Assembly: GCF_003345355.1 (NCBI RefSeq)
Contig: NZ_QQNB01000003.1
Coordinates: forward strand, 186,001-250,000
Length of the DNA: 64,000 nucleotides
Direction of reading: 5' to 3'
Source: Sphingomonas aracearum
GTDB taxonomy: Bacteria > Pseudomonadota > Alphaproteobacteria > Sphingomonadales > Sphingomonadaceae
The notes below the pieces were generated by a model. That model made no database searches. It worked only from the letters and a program-made list of their open reading frames with translations, and was not told the origin of the DNA. Every line of letters begins with the position of its first letter. Positions within the stretch are counted from its first letter, which is position 1. A program made the translations under genes and the position numbers. Positions 7,919-15,793 of the stretch are shown here, piece after piece.

Positions 7919-8584
7919 TCATCCTTTCGAGACATGCTCCAGCAGGATATCCAGCGCGCGCCCACGCTCCCGTTCGGTAAGCCCCAGCAGCCCGCGTTGC
8001 GCGTAGCGGATCTTGCGGGCGCCGAGGGTCGGCGCATCCATCAACCCGTCCTGGTGGATGCGTGCGACCTCGGCCGCGCGGCCGGTGAAGCCGATCCATG
8101 CCTCGGTATCGGTCGCATCGGAGCGCAGGTAACGGGCGGAGCGCAGCTTGCGGAACATGGCGCGGCGGCGGATCTGGCCGCGCCGGCGGAGCTTGCCGGC
8201 GCCGGCGTTCTGCTCTTCCGGCGCGACGGGCAGCCATTGCGCCACCTTGTCCCAGAAGAAACTGCGGATCGCGCCGGCCTCGGTGTCGAAGCCGGTGAGC
8301 AGCGGTCCCTGGCGAACCCAGCTCTTCATAAACACGACACGGGGCTCGGCTGCGCCTTTGGGGTAGAGGAAGCGCACGGCGTGGGTGCCCGGCTTCTGCT
8401 CGCGGCGCTCCCGGCGTGCTGCAAAGGGCGAGCCGTCCGGATTGCGCTGGGCGGCGATGCGATCGGACTGGCTGGCGCGGATCTCGCGCGCCATACGCCG
8501 GAGGAGCGAGCGGCGCTCGGCCGGCGACAGGCTGCGTAGAAGAGCACCGGCGAGCTGCTCTACGGGCGCGAAGTCGTCGGTCAC
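7919..8584 (-). CDS. S: Virion morphogenesis / tail completion protein S
   Basis: Tail completion protein of the GpS family, 221 residues. The start is a GTG that overlaps the stop of gene R as GTGA; no ATG fits. Family segments include RRMAREIRASQSDRIAAQRNPDGSPFA near the N-terminus (residues about 25-50) and a C-terminal IGFTGRAAEVARIHQDGL followed by YAQRGLLGLTERE. P2 S is 150 residues, so this version has an insertion in the middle (lysine/arginine-rich RRGQIRRRAMFRKLR). It probably acts with R at the top of the tail. Confidence 0.9.
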   Translation of the reverse strand: MTDDFAPVEQLAGALLRSLSPAERRSLLRRMAREIRASQSDRIAAQRNPDGSPFAARRERREQKPGTHAVRFLYPKGAAEPRVVFMKSWVRQGPLLTGFDTEAGAIRSFFWDKVAQWLPVAPEEQNAGAGKLRRRGQIRRRAMFRKLRSARYLRSDATDTEAWIGFTGRAAEVARIHQDGLMDAPTLGARKIRYAQRGLLGLTERERGRALDILLEHVSKG

Positions 8585-9075
8585 CGGTTCGAGCTGGCGA
8601 CCAGCTGCACGGTGCCGTCCGCGAGATCCTCGGCGAGGCCCGCGAGAAGGCTGACGCCGGTGACGCCGGCAAACTCGTCCGCGGACTGCACGTCCGACAA
8701 ATGCTCGGTGCGCAGACCGCCCGCTGTGCGCTCCACGCGCACCCGCTCTGTCAGCTCGATCGCGATCGACACGTCTGCGGTGTTGCCGTCGAGGATTTCG
8801 ACCTCGAAGGAGAAGGGCTCTTGCCCGTCGCGGAACAGCAGATCGGGCTGCTCGCGCGCGATCCACGCCAGCACCGGCACCATGAGCGCGTCCACGTCGC
8901 CGGCATAGTCCATGACGACGAGGGAGAGGGTGTAGCGGTATTCGAAGGACAGGCTGGCGGTGCCGCGCGACGCCACGCTGCCCTTGTCGACGAACAGGGC
9001 GAGCTTGTCCGGCGCGGCGGCAAGGTCCGGCACGGCTTCGAGGAGGATGGATTTCAGACTCTCGGGTTTCTTCAT
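8581..9075 (-). CDS. R: Tail completion protein R
   Basis: P2 GpR-family protein, 164 residues, needed to finish the tail before joining to the head. It begins MKKPESLKSILLEAVPDL and contains LALFVDKGSVASRG, FEYRYTLSLVVMDYAGDVD and VPVLAWIAREQPDLL, the conserved core of the family. It overlaps S by 4 bp and follows the repeat protein by 6 bp, so it is part of the O-to-S late operon. Confidence 0.9.
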   Translation of the reverse strand: MKKPESLKSILLEAVPDLAAAPDKLALFVDKGSVASRGTASLSFEYRYTLSLVVMDYAGDVDALMVPVLAWIAREQPDLLFRDGQEPFSFEVEILDGNTADVSIAIELTERVRVERTAGGLRTEHLSDVQSADEFAGVTGVSLLAGLAEDLADGTVQLVASSNR

Positions 9076-9081
9076 GGACAG

Positions 9082-10713
9082 CTACTCGCAGCGGATCGCG
9101 CAGGTGAGCGTCTCGCGCTCGCCGGCCGCGGTTTCGATTGTCATGGTGACGCGGGTTACCGAACGCGGCGTGCCGCCCTCGACCCAGACACCAACCACCT
9201 GGCCGTCATGTCCATCCAGCGTAACGGTCGCCGAGCCGGATAGCGGCGCCAGCTGCACCTGCGCGATGGTGTCGCCAGCCAGCCAGTCGCTCCAATCGGC
9301 AGCACGGCGCACGCGGGCGCTCGCGCCCTTGGCTCCCCAGGCGATCTCCATGATAATCCTTTCCGGTACGATGATGGTGCGCAGCAGCGGCGGGACGATC
9401 GCCAGGCGCTGCACGCCACGAACAAGGGCGATTTCGGCGGCACGGGGCGGCTGAAATGCTGGGAGCACAGCAGCCGTGGCGGCACTCGTGCAGGTGACGG
9501 ACCCGAAGCCAGCGCGGAGGTTGCCGCTGACCGGTGTTTCGGAAATCGAAGTCGCGGTGACGTGGGCCAGCGAAGCAGCGAAGGTTGCGCAGACCTGCCC
9601 GTTGCCCTCGCCGCTCAACCATACGGCGCCAAGCGAGGGCGTGCACGTCGCCGATACGTGCACCAGGCCCGCACCGGAACCTGCTACCGCGCCAAGAACG
9701 ATCGCCGCATCGGCCGTCCGGGCCTGCGCTCCCGCGGCCGATGAGATCAACGTGACGGCGCCGAGGGCGGGCGCAGCCACGGCCTGAAGCGCAATATCCG
9801 CCGCCGACACCGTGGAAATGGGAGCGAGTACGCCAAAGGCTGCGGCCCGGACGGACACCTCCCCCCCTGAGGCTACGCTGATGGCGTCAAGCGCTGCGGG
9901 CACCTCCGCCACGATACGAGTGGAGCCGCTCGCCGTGGACACTATGCTGCCGAAAACATTGCTTGCCGCGGCCCTGGCGAGCACAGCACCACCACTCGCC
10001 ATGTCGATCGGAGCGAGCGCGCTGGTGGCCCCGGCCGAGATCAAGGCAGCGGCTGCAGCGGCGATCCCGACCGCCGACAATGTCGCGGCAGCCGTTGCCA
10101 TCGCAACCGCGCCGGTCGCTGCGGCTCGCAGCTCCACTGCAGCCGTGCGGTAACGGAACCCGGTCGCACCGCCGGAACTTGTCGCCGGAAAGCTCGTCAC
10201 GCCGGCAGCAGTGTCGAAGGCGGTGGAACGGCTGGCCGAGCTGTTGGCGATGTTCCCCCGCTGGGTCAGCCCCGGGAACGTAGCCGTGCCGAGATTGGTG
10301 TTGTTCGTTCTCCAACCGGCAAAAGCGGCGATCCAGGAACTGCCATCAGCAACCGCCATTGTGATGGCGGGGAAGGTCACGTCAGCCGTCGCGTTCAGGG
10401 TGGAGGTGCCGCCGATGGGTGTGCTTGGGTCTACGCCGCGGTAGACATGCGCAATAACTTCTTCGGCGTTGGTCCATTCGCCAGCCGTTTCAGCGCCGGA
10501 CGCGGCGATCTTGTATGCAAGCCGGGAAGATTGCGAGTTCGCGCCTGTGCCGCTCTGGGCCGCCGCCGCGGTGAAACCTGGTGCGAGCGGGATCGTGTTG
10601 GCATTGCTCGTGCCTTGATAGGACCAGACGAGGATCAGGTCGCCGGCCTGGTGCGGCGGGAGGACAACCGAGCTGCCTCCTTCGGCCGCCGCACCCACAA
10701 AGCTGATCGCCAT
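9082..10713 (-). CDS. Structural protein with ten 21-residue repeats and a fibre-adaptor-like C-terminus
   Basis: A 543-residue protein in three parts. Residues 1-200 resemble beta-sandwich phage proteins (opening MAISFVGAAAEGGSS, with YKIAASGAE and AHVYRGVDPSTPI). Residues 212-423 are ten degenerate repeats starting at L212, L233, F254, L275, L296, L317, L340, L361, L382 and F403, with the pattern [LF]-[GA]-x-[IV] opening each unit. Residues 455-543 (DWSDWLAGDTIAQ, GVWVEGGTPRSVTRVTMTI) resemble small phage fibre-tail adaptor proteins. It is probably a virion or fibre-attachment component, but no function is proven. An internal ATG at residue 455 could give the adaptor alone. Confidence 0.75.
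   Translation of the reverse strand: MAISFVGAAAEGGSSVVLPPHQAGDLILVWSYQGTSNANTIPLAPGFTAAAAQSGTGANSQSSRLAYKIAASGAETAGEWTNAEEVIAHVYRGVDPSTPIGGTSTLNATADVTFPAITMAVADGSSWIAAFAGWRTNNTNLGTATFPGLTQRGNIANSSASRSTAFDTAAGVTSFPATSSGGATGFRYRTAAVELRAAATGAVAMATAAATLSAVGIAAAAAALISAGATSALAPIDMASGGAVLARAAASNVFGSIVSTASGSTRIVAEVPAALDAISVASGGEVSVRAAAFGVLAPISTVSAADIALQAVAAPALGAVTLISSAAGAQARTADAAIVLGAVAGSGAGLVHVSATCTPSLGAVWLSGEGNGQVCATFAASLAHVTATSISETPVSGNLRAGFGSVTCTSAATAAVLPAFQPPRAAEIALVRGVQRLAIVPPLLRTIIVPERIIMEIAWGAKGASARVRRAADWSDWLAGDTIAQVQLAPLSGSATVTLDGHDGQVVGVWVEGGTPRSVTRVTMTIETAAGERETLTCAIRCE
9445..10080 (-). repeat. Ten-unit 63-bp (21-residue) degenerate coding repeat
   Basis: The part of the preceding protein covering residues 212-423. 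Nine inter-unit distances were counted from the sequence: eight are exactly 21 residues and one is 23. Units share an opening [LF]-[GASD]-x-[IVA] and small residues elsewhere. The regular register suggests a repetitive beta structure, which is inference. Confidence 0.75.
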
Positions 10714-10727
10714 GGCCTATACTCGGC

Positions 10728-11132
10728 TCAGGCGTTCGGCGCCGTCAGCGTGAAGCTGTTGACGACGAAATCCTGCCCCGTGGCGAGGCTGGTATTGTCG
10801 AGCGTCATGTCGCCACCACCGCCGGTCACGGTGATCGTGCCCTGAATATGGCAGGTTGTGCCGTCCGCCGCATAGATCCGGAAGTGCCCGGCCGTGCCCG
10901 TGGCGTCCGCGGCAGTATCTTCCCAGGTGCCGCTCTTGGTCTTGGTTCCGCCGGCAGCTGCGGCCATCCAGTCGGCAGGGAGAGCGACAGTCGCCAGCGC
11001 GGTGCCGCTGTCGGCAGCAGATGGAGACGCGGGCACTGCGCCCGTGCGGATCTTCAGAATGGCCGAGGCGCCCGCGGCGGCCTCGATCGCGTCGAGCAGG
11101 GCATTGCGGGCGGCAGTGGAGAGCTGAAGCAC
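10728..11132 (-). CDS. Uncharacterised phage structural protein, 134 residues
   Basis: A small beta-rich protein (MLQLSTAARNALLDAIEAA, then AILKIRTGAVPASPSAADSGT, ALPADWMAAAAGGTKTKSGTWED and a C-terminal NSFTLTAPNA). Similar proteins are found in other alphaproteobacterial phages next to tail or fibre genes, from family memory and without a named function. It lies 14 bp before the repeat protein and 18 bp after the o-spanin, within the same late operon. It has no membrane segment. Confidence 0.7.
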   Translation of the reverse strand: MLQLSTAARNALLDAIEAAAGASAILKIRTGAVPASPSAADSGTALATVALPADWMAAAAGGTKTKSGTWEDTAADATGTAGHFRIYAADGTTCHIQGTITVTGGGGDMTLDNTSLATGQDFVVNSFTLTAPNA

Positions 11133-11150
11133 GTTGAGTTCCTTTGAAGG

Positions 11151-11480
11151 TCAGTGAGGGGCGGCGGGGCAGGGCGTCCCCGTCCAGGCGATCAGGCGAT
11201 CGAGCTGGTTGGCGTTCGCGGCGAAGGCGCGGGCGAGGCGGATGATGCCGGCGCGGATCGCAGTCGGGATCTGTGCCACCAGCGCCGGGTTCTCCGGCAG
11301 GCCTTCCGGCCGGGCGGCGCAGCGGGTCAGCTCGGCAGGTGGCGTGTCCTTCACCGGCACGGCGACGGGCACCGGCTGCGACACAGCGACCTCAACGGGC
11401 TGGCGCAGGGCGCAGGCCTGCAACGCCGTTGACAGCAGCAAACCACTCGCGATCCACGAGATTGCGACGTTCCGCTTCAT
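11151..11480 (-). CDS. Rz1-like o-spanin lipoprotein
   Basis: Outer-membrane half of the spanin pair that disrupts the outer membrane at lysis, 109 residues. The N-terminus is a lipoprotein signal (MKRNVAISWIASGLLLSTALQAC) with lipobox LQAC, and the mature part begins with a proline-rich stretch (RQPVEVAVSQPVPVAVPV), as in other o-spanins. Its first 89 bp overlap the end of the i-spanin gene in another frame, the usual Rz/Rz1 arrangement. A C-terminal helix (RAGIIRLARAFAANANQLDR) may pair with the i-spanin. Confidence 0.85.
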   Translation of the reverse strand: MKRNVAISWIASGLLLSTALQACALRQPVEVAVSQPVPVAVPVKDTPPAELTRCAARPEGLPENPALVAQIPTAIRAGIIRLARAFAANANQLDRLIAWTGTPCPAAPH

Positions 11481-11913
11481 TTTCGGCGATCTCCATCTTC
11501 ATTGCCGCGGTCCGCGCGGCTTCGGCCGCGGAGCGCGCGGCGAGGGTGTCGCCGGCCTGGCGGGCATCATGGTCCTTGAGCGCCTGCGCGAGCGTGGCGG
11601 CGGTCGCCTGGTCGGTTTCGGCGCGAAAGCGCTGCAGGCCGGCCACGGTGCGCTGGCAGACGGCGCCGCGTTCATGCGCGACGGTGACGCGCTTGCCGCC
11701 GATCGCCGTCTCGGCCGTGCTTGAGGCGGCGAAATCGACGCCGGCGCCCGCGCAGATCAGCTCGGCCGTGTGGGCGAGTTGGTCCCGCTCCGCGCGCACC
11801 TGCTGGAAGAGGACGTAGAGCCAGCAGCCGGCGCCAGCCACGGCGAGCAGGACGAGGAACGCGGCGTGCGTTTTCACCTGGGCGAGCAGCGGGGACAACA
11901 GACGGCGGATCAT
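11392..11913 (-). CDS. Rz-like i-spanin
   Basis: Inner-membrane spanin, 173 residues. One N-terminal membrane segment (THAAFLVLLAVAGAGCWLYVLF) is followed by a long alpha-helical periplasmic region rich in Ala, Glu and Arg (ATLAQALKDHDARQAGD and onward), as expected for a coiled coil. The ATG overlaps the endolysin stop (ATGA). With the embedded Rz1 gene and the upstream holin and endolysin it completes a lysis cassette. Confidence 0.82.
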   Translation of the reverse strand: MIRRLLSPLLAQVKTHAAFLVLLAVAGAGCWLYVLFQQVRAERDQLAHTAELICAGAGVDFAASSTAETAIGGKRVTVAHERGAVCQRTVAGLQRFRAETDQATAATLAQALKDHDARQAGDTLAARSAAEAARTAAMKMEIAENEAERRNLVDREWFAAVNGVAGLRPAPAR

Positions 11914-12434
11914 CGCGGCAAATCCTTCAGGCAAAGGTCACGCTCGGCCCGGCGCCGGCGATCGAGGCCGGTCACGACCTTGCCGTTCGCCTTGTTCCAC
12001 ATCACGAACGCGTCGCACGCCGCCCGCCACTGGCCGGCGTCGAAGCGACGATCGACGGTGGACCCGCAATAAGCGCCGGTGCCGATGTTGTAGGCAAGGC
12101 TGATCGCCGCGGAGAGCTGGTTGGGGTGGCCGCGGAGCGAGGGCGTGCAGGCGAGCACCGGCTCGGCATGGCGGATCAAGGCGGCCTCGTTGCGGGCGGC
12201 GCAGCCCTCAACGGTCTCGACCATGCCGGGCTTCACGCCCTTGGTCTCGCCGTCGCAGATCGTCCACACACCGGCCGGATCGTGCGTCCCATGATAGGCA
12301 ACCAGGTGCGTCTTGCCCCCGCTCTCCCAGCCGGACACGAAGGGTGCTACGATCGCCGCCGTGGCAACGCCCACGACGCCGAGCAGCGTCTTGCGCTTCA
12401 CGGGCGCGGGACCGCCATTGCGATGACCAGGCAT
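11910..12434 (-). CDS. SAR-type endolysin (GH24 lysozyme)
   Basis: Phage lysozyme that cleaves peptidoglycan, 174 residues. An N-terminal hydrophobic, small-residue-rich segment (LLGVVGVATAAIVAPFVSGW) without a cleavage site fits a signal-arrest-release sequence. The catalytic glutamate is E37 (GWESGG), with D52 and T58 in HDPAGVWTICDGET, the E-D-T triad of T4-type lysozymes. The E-D gap is 14 residues here against 8 in P21 R, so an insertion is present. LSAAISLAYNIGTGAYCGST is the family's second signature. The ATG is translationally coupled to the holin stop (TGATG). Confidence 0.9.
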   Translation of the reverse strand: MPGHRNGGPAPVKRKTLLGVVGVATAAIVAPFVSGWESGGKTHLVAYHGTHDPAGVWTICDGETKGVKPGMVETVEGCAARNEAALIRHAEPVLACTPSLRGHPNQLSAAISLAYNIGTGAYCGSTVDRRFDAGQWRAACDAFVMWNKANGKVVTGLDRRRRAERDLCLKDLPR

Positions 12435-12790
12435 CACTTCTTCTCCTTTGAGGGCAGGAAGGCGAGCAGCCGGTCACGCACAATCGTGGGCAGCTCGCCC
12501 GCTGCGGTTGCGCATCCGGAGACGAACGAGGGCGCAGCCTTGAAGGCGATCATGCCCAGCCAGAAGCTCAGCGCCTGAAGCACGAAGGGGTGCAGCGGAT
12601 AGATCGCCCCGATTGCGCGCTGCACGAAGTAGCTGACCACAATGCCGATCCACAGCTGCGTCACGCGCTTCGCCCAGGTCGCCGGCATGTCGTAGAGCAT
12701 GCTGACGATCGCGCCGAGGCCAGCGGGCAGCAGCGAGCCGAGGAGGGCCAGCGCCGCTTCGAGGAACTCATGGAGGAATTTCGGCATCAT
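12434..12790 (-). CDS. Putative holin
   Basis: A 118-residue membrane protein immediately before the endolysin. Three hydrophobic stretches are visible: ALALLGSLLPAGLGAIVSML, QLWIGIVVSYFVQRAIGAIY and FVLQALSFWLGMIAFKAA. The C-terminus is charged (PSKEKK). The small size, membrane segments and position between tail protein X and the endolysin match the holin slot (Y) of P2. The start codon (MMPKFLHEF) overlaps the X stop as TGATG. Holin function is inferred from context. Confidence 0.75.
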   Translation of the reverse strand: MMPKFLHEFLEAALALLGSLLPAGLGAIVSMLYDMPATWAKRVTQLWIGIVVSYFVQRAIGAIYPLHPFVLQALSFWLGMIAFKAAPSFVSGCATAAGELPTIVRDRLLAFLPSKEKK

Positions 12791-13002
12791 CAATCCCAGA
12801 GGTTCACGGTGTCGCGGATCGGATCGGCGGGCGCGGCGAGATCCGGGACGGTGACGGAGGTGCCCTTGGGCAGCACGGGGCCGAGCGCCGACAGGCCGGG
12901 GTTGACCGCGAGCACGGCGGGCAGATCGGCCGGGCCGAGGCCGCGCTCGCGCCACAGCAGCGCGTCGAGCGTGTCGCCGGCGATGGTGCGCAGCACGTCC
13001 AT
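12790..13002 (-). CDS. X: Tail protein X (LysM-like)
   Basis: A 70-residue protein of the P2 GpX family. It opens MDVLRTIAGDTLDALLWRERG and ends VPDLAAPADPIRDTVNLWD. The AGDTLD...W pattern and the VTVPDL segment are LysM-like and typical of GpX. It sits right after head completion gene L, as in P2, and overlaps both neighbours by one or a few bases. Confidence 0.92.
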   Translation of the reverse strand: MDVLRTIAGDTLDALLWRERGLGPADLPAVLAVNPGLSALGPVLPKGTSVTVPDLAAPADPIRDTVNLWD

Positions 13003-13472
13003 CAGATCAGCTCGACCGTGGTGCGGCCGACGCCGAGCATGTCGCGGATGGCGTGCAGGCTGTCCCGGCGCAGCTCGCCGACAGACGGATCCAGCGCGTC
13101 GGCATTGCGCTGGCCGGCACCAGTGATGTCCATGTCCCGGTAGCGCTCGACCAGCTCGGCCTTCGCGACGGTGAAGACGGCGCGGCGATAGAGCTGCAGC
13201 AGCACGCTCTCCCCGTCGATCTCATCGGCGGGCACGTCAGCCAGGGCGGCGCGGCCCGAGGAACGCCAACCAGCCGCCCAGCCTTGAAGGTCACGGTTGA
13301 CGGAAATGATGCCGGCGACCAGCGCCTGCCGCGCCCGTTCGGGCGTGACGGCGTCCAGCACCCGCTGCTCGGCGCGGAAGCGCACCGGATCGATGTCGGG
13401 ATACCAATCGCCATTGGCGATCGTCGCCTCGGCCCTGGCGGGCGCCGCATTGACGACGGAGAACCCGCTCAT
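13002..13472 (-). CDS. L: Head completion/stabilisation protein L
   Basis: P2 GpL-family protein that completes filled heads, 156 residues. The start MSGFSVVNAAPARAEATIANGDWYPDID is the family N-terminus (F.....I.N..WYPDI). An internal VTPERARQALVAGIISVNRDL and the C-terminal RDSLHAIRDMLGVGRTTVELI also match; the last segment is the R.....IR...G..R.TV.LI ending of GpL. Its ATG overlaps the stop of the preceding small membrane protein (ATGA). Confidence 0.93.
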   Translation of the reverse strand: MSGFSVVNAAPARAEATIANGDWYPDIDPVRFRAEQRVLDAVTPERARQALVAGIISVNRDLQGWAAGWRSSGRAALADVPADEIDGESVLLQLYRRAVFTVAKAELVERYRDMDITGAGQRNADALDPSVGELRRDSLHAIRDMLGVGRTTVELI

Positions 13473-13660
13473 GCCCCGATGGCTCGTGCGAAGGTGGCGG
13501 CGCAGGCGAGATACAGCGCCAGACCGGCCAGAAAGGGCGCTAGCGGCATCCATTTCGGGCTGATCGGCTTACCAGCAGCCAGGAACACCGAGCCGCACAG
13601 CGCCATCAGGGCGCCGATCGCCATGCCGAAGGCGAGAAGGGTGAGGGGCAGGATACCCAT
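13469..13660 (-). CDS. Small two-helix membrane protein between M and L
   Basis: A 63-residue protein that is mostly two membrane segments (LTLLAFGMAIGALMALCGSV and PLAPFLAGLALYLACAAT) around a short KPISPKW loop. No family was recognised. It is coupled to gene L by an ATGA overlap, which supports it being translated. P2 has no gene here. It could be an accessory holin or antiholin or an envelope-modifying protein, but nothing in the sequence decides this. Confidence 0.6.
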   Translation of the reverse strand: MGILPLTLLAFGMAIGALMALCGSVFLAAGKPISPKWMPLAPFLAGLALYLACAATFARAIGA

Positions 13661-13787
13661 GGCGATTGTCCTTCGATGCCGCGGGGGACGCGGCGGTTCA
13701 CGGGGGTGGGGATCGGACGATCGACGGCCCTCAGCCCGAAGGCCCTCCCGTCTCGCGCGATCCGCCCCCGAGCGCCGGGGGCGAGCC

Positions 13788-14636
13788 TTATTCTTTCGGC
13801 GGCTCGGCAGCGGCGCGCGCCTTGGCGAGCGCCTTTTCCAACCGCTTGATCTTGTCGGTGACGCCGACACGCTCGTGCAGCGCCTTGGCACGCGCGAGGT
13901 GTGCCAGGGCGCATTCTGCTGCAGGGATGAAGCCGGGATCGCCTTCCGGCAGCGCCTCGGCCTCGCGAGCGAACTCTGAGCCTTGCGCCTTGAAGAGCTT
14001 GGCGCGGATCTCGTCATGCATGTCCGTGTCGCCGGTGAGCGACTGGACGCGCTTGAGGATTTCGATCGGGAAGGCGGCACCGGCGCCCTGCGCCTTGAGC
14101 GCGGCCGTTGCGATCTCTTCCGTCACCAGCGCGGCACAGGTGCGCTGGTAGCGCGACGGCATGGGCAGATCGAAACGCAGCATGTGCTCGGCCAGATCGA
14201 GCGCGCGGGTGAAATCACCGGTGTCGATCAGCCAGACCATGACCACGGCGAGCACTTCGTCAGGCGCCGCCTTGTCCTGCTGCTCGGCCAGGTGCAGCTG
14301 GATCTCGATCCAGCCGGCATATTCCGGCAGCATCTCGCGCTTCGCGGCTACCTTCGCCTCGATCGACTGGATCGCCTTCAGCCGGCGCAGATCGTGCACC
14401 AGGCGCAGCATGATCTGCCCGGCCGCGGTATTCACGGCCGGGGCGGGAGCTTCGCTGCCTTCGTCGGCGCGTGCCGCAGCCGACAGCGCCATCTGGTGCT
14501 GGGCGGCCGGCGAGGAAAGGATGGCAAAGGCAGACGGCAGCTGACCGCCCTCCTCTCGGGAAGCGATCGGCTGGGCGGGCGTGGAGCTGGCGGCTTCTGC
14601 CGCGAGTCGTTCCCTGTGCTGGCGAGCTGGGCTCAT
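13788..14636 (-). CDS. M: Small terminase subunit (GpM)
   Basis: DNA-recognition subunit of the packaging terminase, 282 residues (P2 M is 247). Core family segments are LRLVHDLRRLKAIQSIEAKV, KREMLPEYAGWIE, VVMVWLIDTGDFTRALDLAEH and a C-terminal LARAKALHERVGVTDKIKRLE. An N-terminal Ala- and Ser-rich extension of about 70 residues is poorly conserved. It follows the capsid gene by 46 bp, as in P2. It would act at the cos site with the large subunit encoded divergently. Confidence 0.92.
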   Translation of the reverse strand: MSPARQHRERLAAEAASSTPAQPIASREEGGQLPSAFAILSSPAAQHQMALSAAARADEGSEAPAPAVNTAAGQIMLRLVHDLRRLKAIQSIEAKVAAKREMLPEYAGWIEIQLHLAEQQDKAAPDEVLAVVMVWLIDTGDFTRALDLAEHMLRFDLPMPSRYQRTCAALVTEEIATAALKAQGAGAAFPIEILKRVQSLTGDTDMHDEIRAKLFKAQGSEFAREAEALPEGDPGFIPAAECALAHLARAKALHERVGVTDKIKRLEKALAKARAAAEPPKE

Positions 14637-14682
14637 GATCTTTCCTGTCGAGAAGAGGGCGGGCAGGGCGGCACCGGAGGCG

Positions 14683-15735
14683 TTACGCCTTCGGCCCGAG
14701 CTGGATGTTCTCGATCAGAGCGGCCTTGCCGTAGTCTTCGACCATGAAGGCGTCGTTGATCGACTCGTAATTGGCGACCCGATCGAACTGCGGTTCGTCC
14801 TGCACCGCGCGACGCGCCGAGCCCGTCTGCCAATAGTAGGACAGGTTCTTCAGGCTGGTGATCAGGATCGCGTTGGCCGGGAAGAACGGCACCTGCATGG
14901 TCGGCTTGCCGCCCAGCTGGCGGCTGGACAGGATGACGTCGCGGGCGACCTGCTCGGTCGCCTTGTCGCCGGCGGCCGAGACGATCTTGAAGTATTTCTC
15001 CTGCACTAGGTCGGAGCCGACGATCACGACCAAGTCCGTCGCGGTCCGGTAGCGCTCGTGGATCAGATTGCCGATCGCATCGAACACCAGCGCGTCCAGG
15101 TTGACGTAATCGGCCGTGCCGGTGTCGGACACGTAGACCTTCAGGTTGTCCTTGGTGCCGTGGCTCATGACGCGCGCCGGGGCATAGGTGCGCATCTTGT
15201 AGAGCCAGCCGAAGTTGACGTCGGTGAGCAGCGGATTGGCGTTGCGGTCGGTCTGCACGGCGGCGCTGGTGCCGTTGAAGCCGATGGTAATGATGTCCTC
15301 GGCCTTCTGCAGGATCACGGCATCGCGGACGAGCTGCTGGAACTCGGGGCGGTGCGCCCAGGCGTCGAGCAGGGTGTAGCCCCACGAATAATCGTAGTCC
15401 GTCTTCTTGCAGAAATACTGGTCGATGGCGTCGCTGGCGGTCGGATCGCCCGGGTTGCGGCGGTTGCCGGCTGCGGTGTCGGTGCGGCCAGCGAGGGAGC
15501 GGCCGACGCCAACGCCGACGCGGGCGCCCTGCTGCGCAGCGACCGGCACCACGTTGACGCGGCTCATGAAGTCGCTGGTGGAGCGCAGCTTTTCCTGCAG
15601 GCGCTGCTCGATAACCGGGGCTACGGCGAACTGCTTCAACTCGCCGGGGATCACGGTCAGGCTGGCATCAAGGCCGTTCAGTTGGGCGAGCTGCCCGACA
15701 TAGGCATTGAAGAGGAGGCGGGTGTTCATCTGCAT
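14683..15735 (-). CDS. N: Major capsid protein (GpN)
   Basis: HK97-fold capsid protein of the P2 family, 350 residues (P2 N is 357). The chosen start is MQMNTRLLFNAYVGQLAQLNG, the family N-terminus; the frame stays open upstream but without homology. Conserved parts are SDFMSRVNVVPV, the GRTDTAAGNRRNP region and CKKTDYDYSWGYTLLDAWAH near residue 115. The N-terminal part up to about residue 31 is normally removed by the scaffold protease encoded just upstream. Confidence 0.95.
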   Translation of the reverse strand: MQMNTRLLFNAYVGQLAQLNGLDASLTVIPGELKQFAVAPVIEQRLQEKLRSTSDFMSRVNVVPVAAQQGARVGVGVGRSLAGRTDTAAGNRRNPGDPTASDAIDQYFCKKTDYDYSWGYTLLDAWAHRPEFQQLVRDAVILQKAEDIITIGFNGTSAAVQTDRNANPLLTDVNFGWLYKMRTYAPARVMSHGTKDNLKVYVSDTGTADYVNLDALVFDAIGNLIHERYRTATDLVVIVGSDLVQEKYFKIVSAAGDKATEQVARDVILSSRQLGGKPTMQVPFFPANAILITSLKNLSYYWQTGSARRAVQDEPQFDRVANYESINDAFMVEDYGKAALIENIQLGPKA

Positions 15736-15793
15736 CGGGGGGCTCCGGGGTTGAGCGCGAAAGGACAGCGAGAGGAGATGTTGGCGCGGGCGA

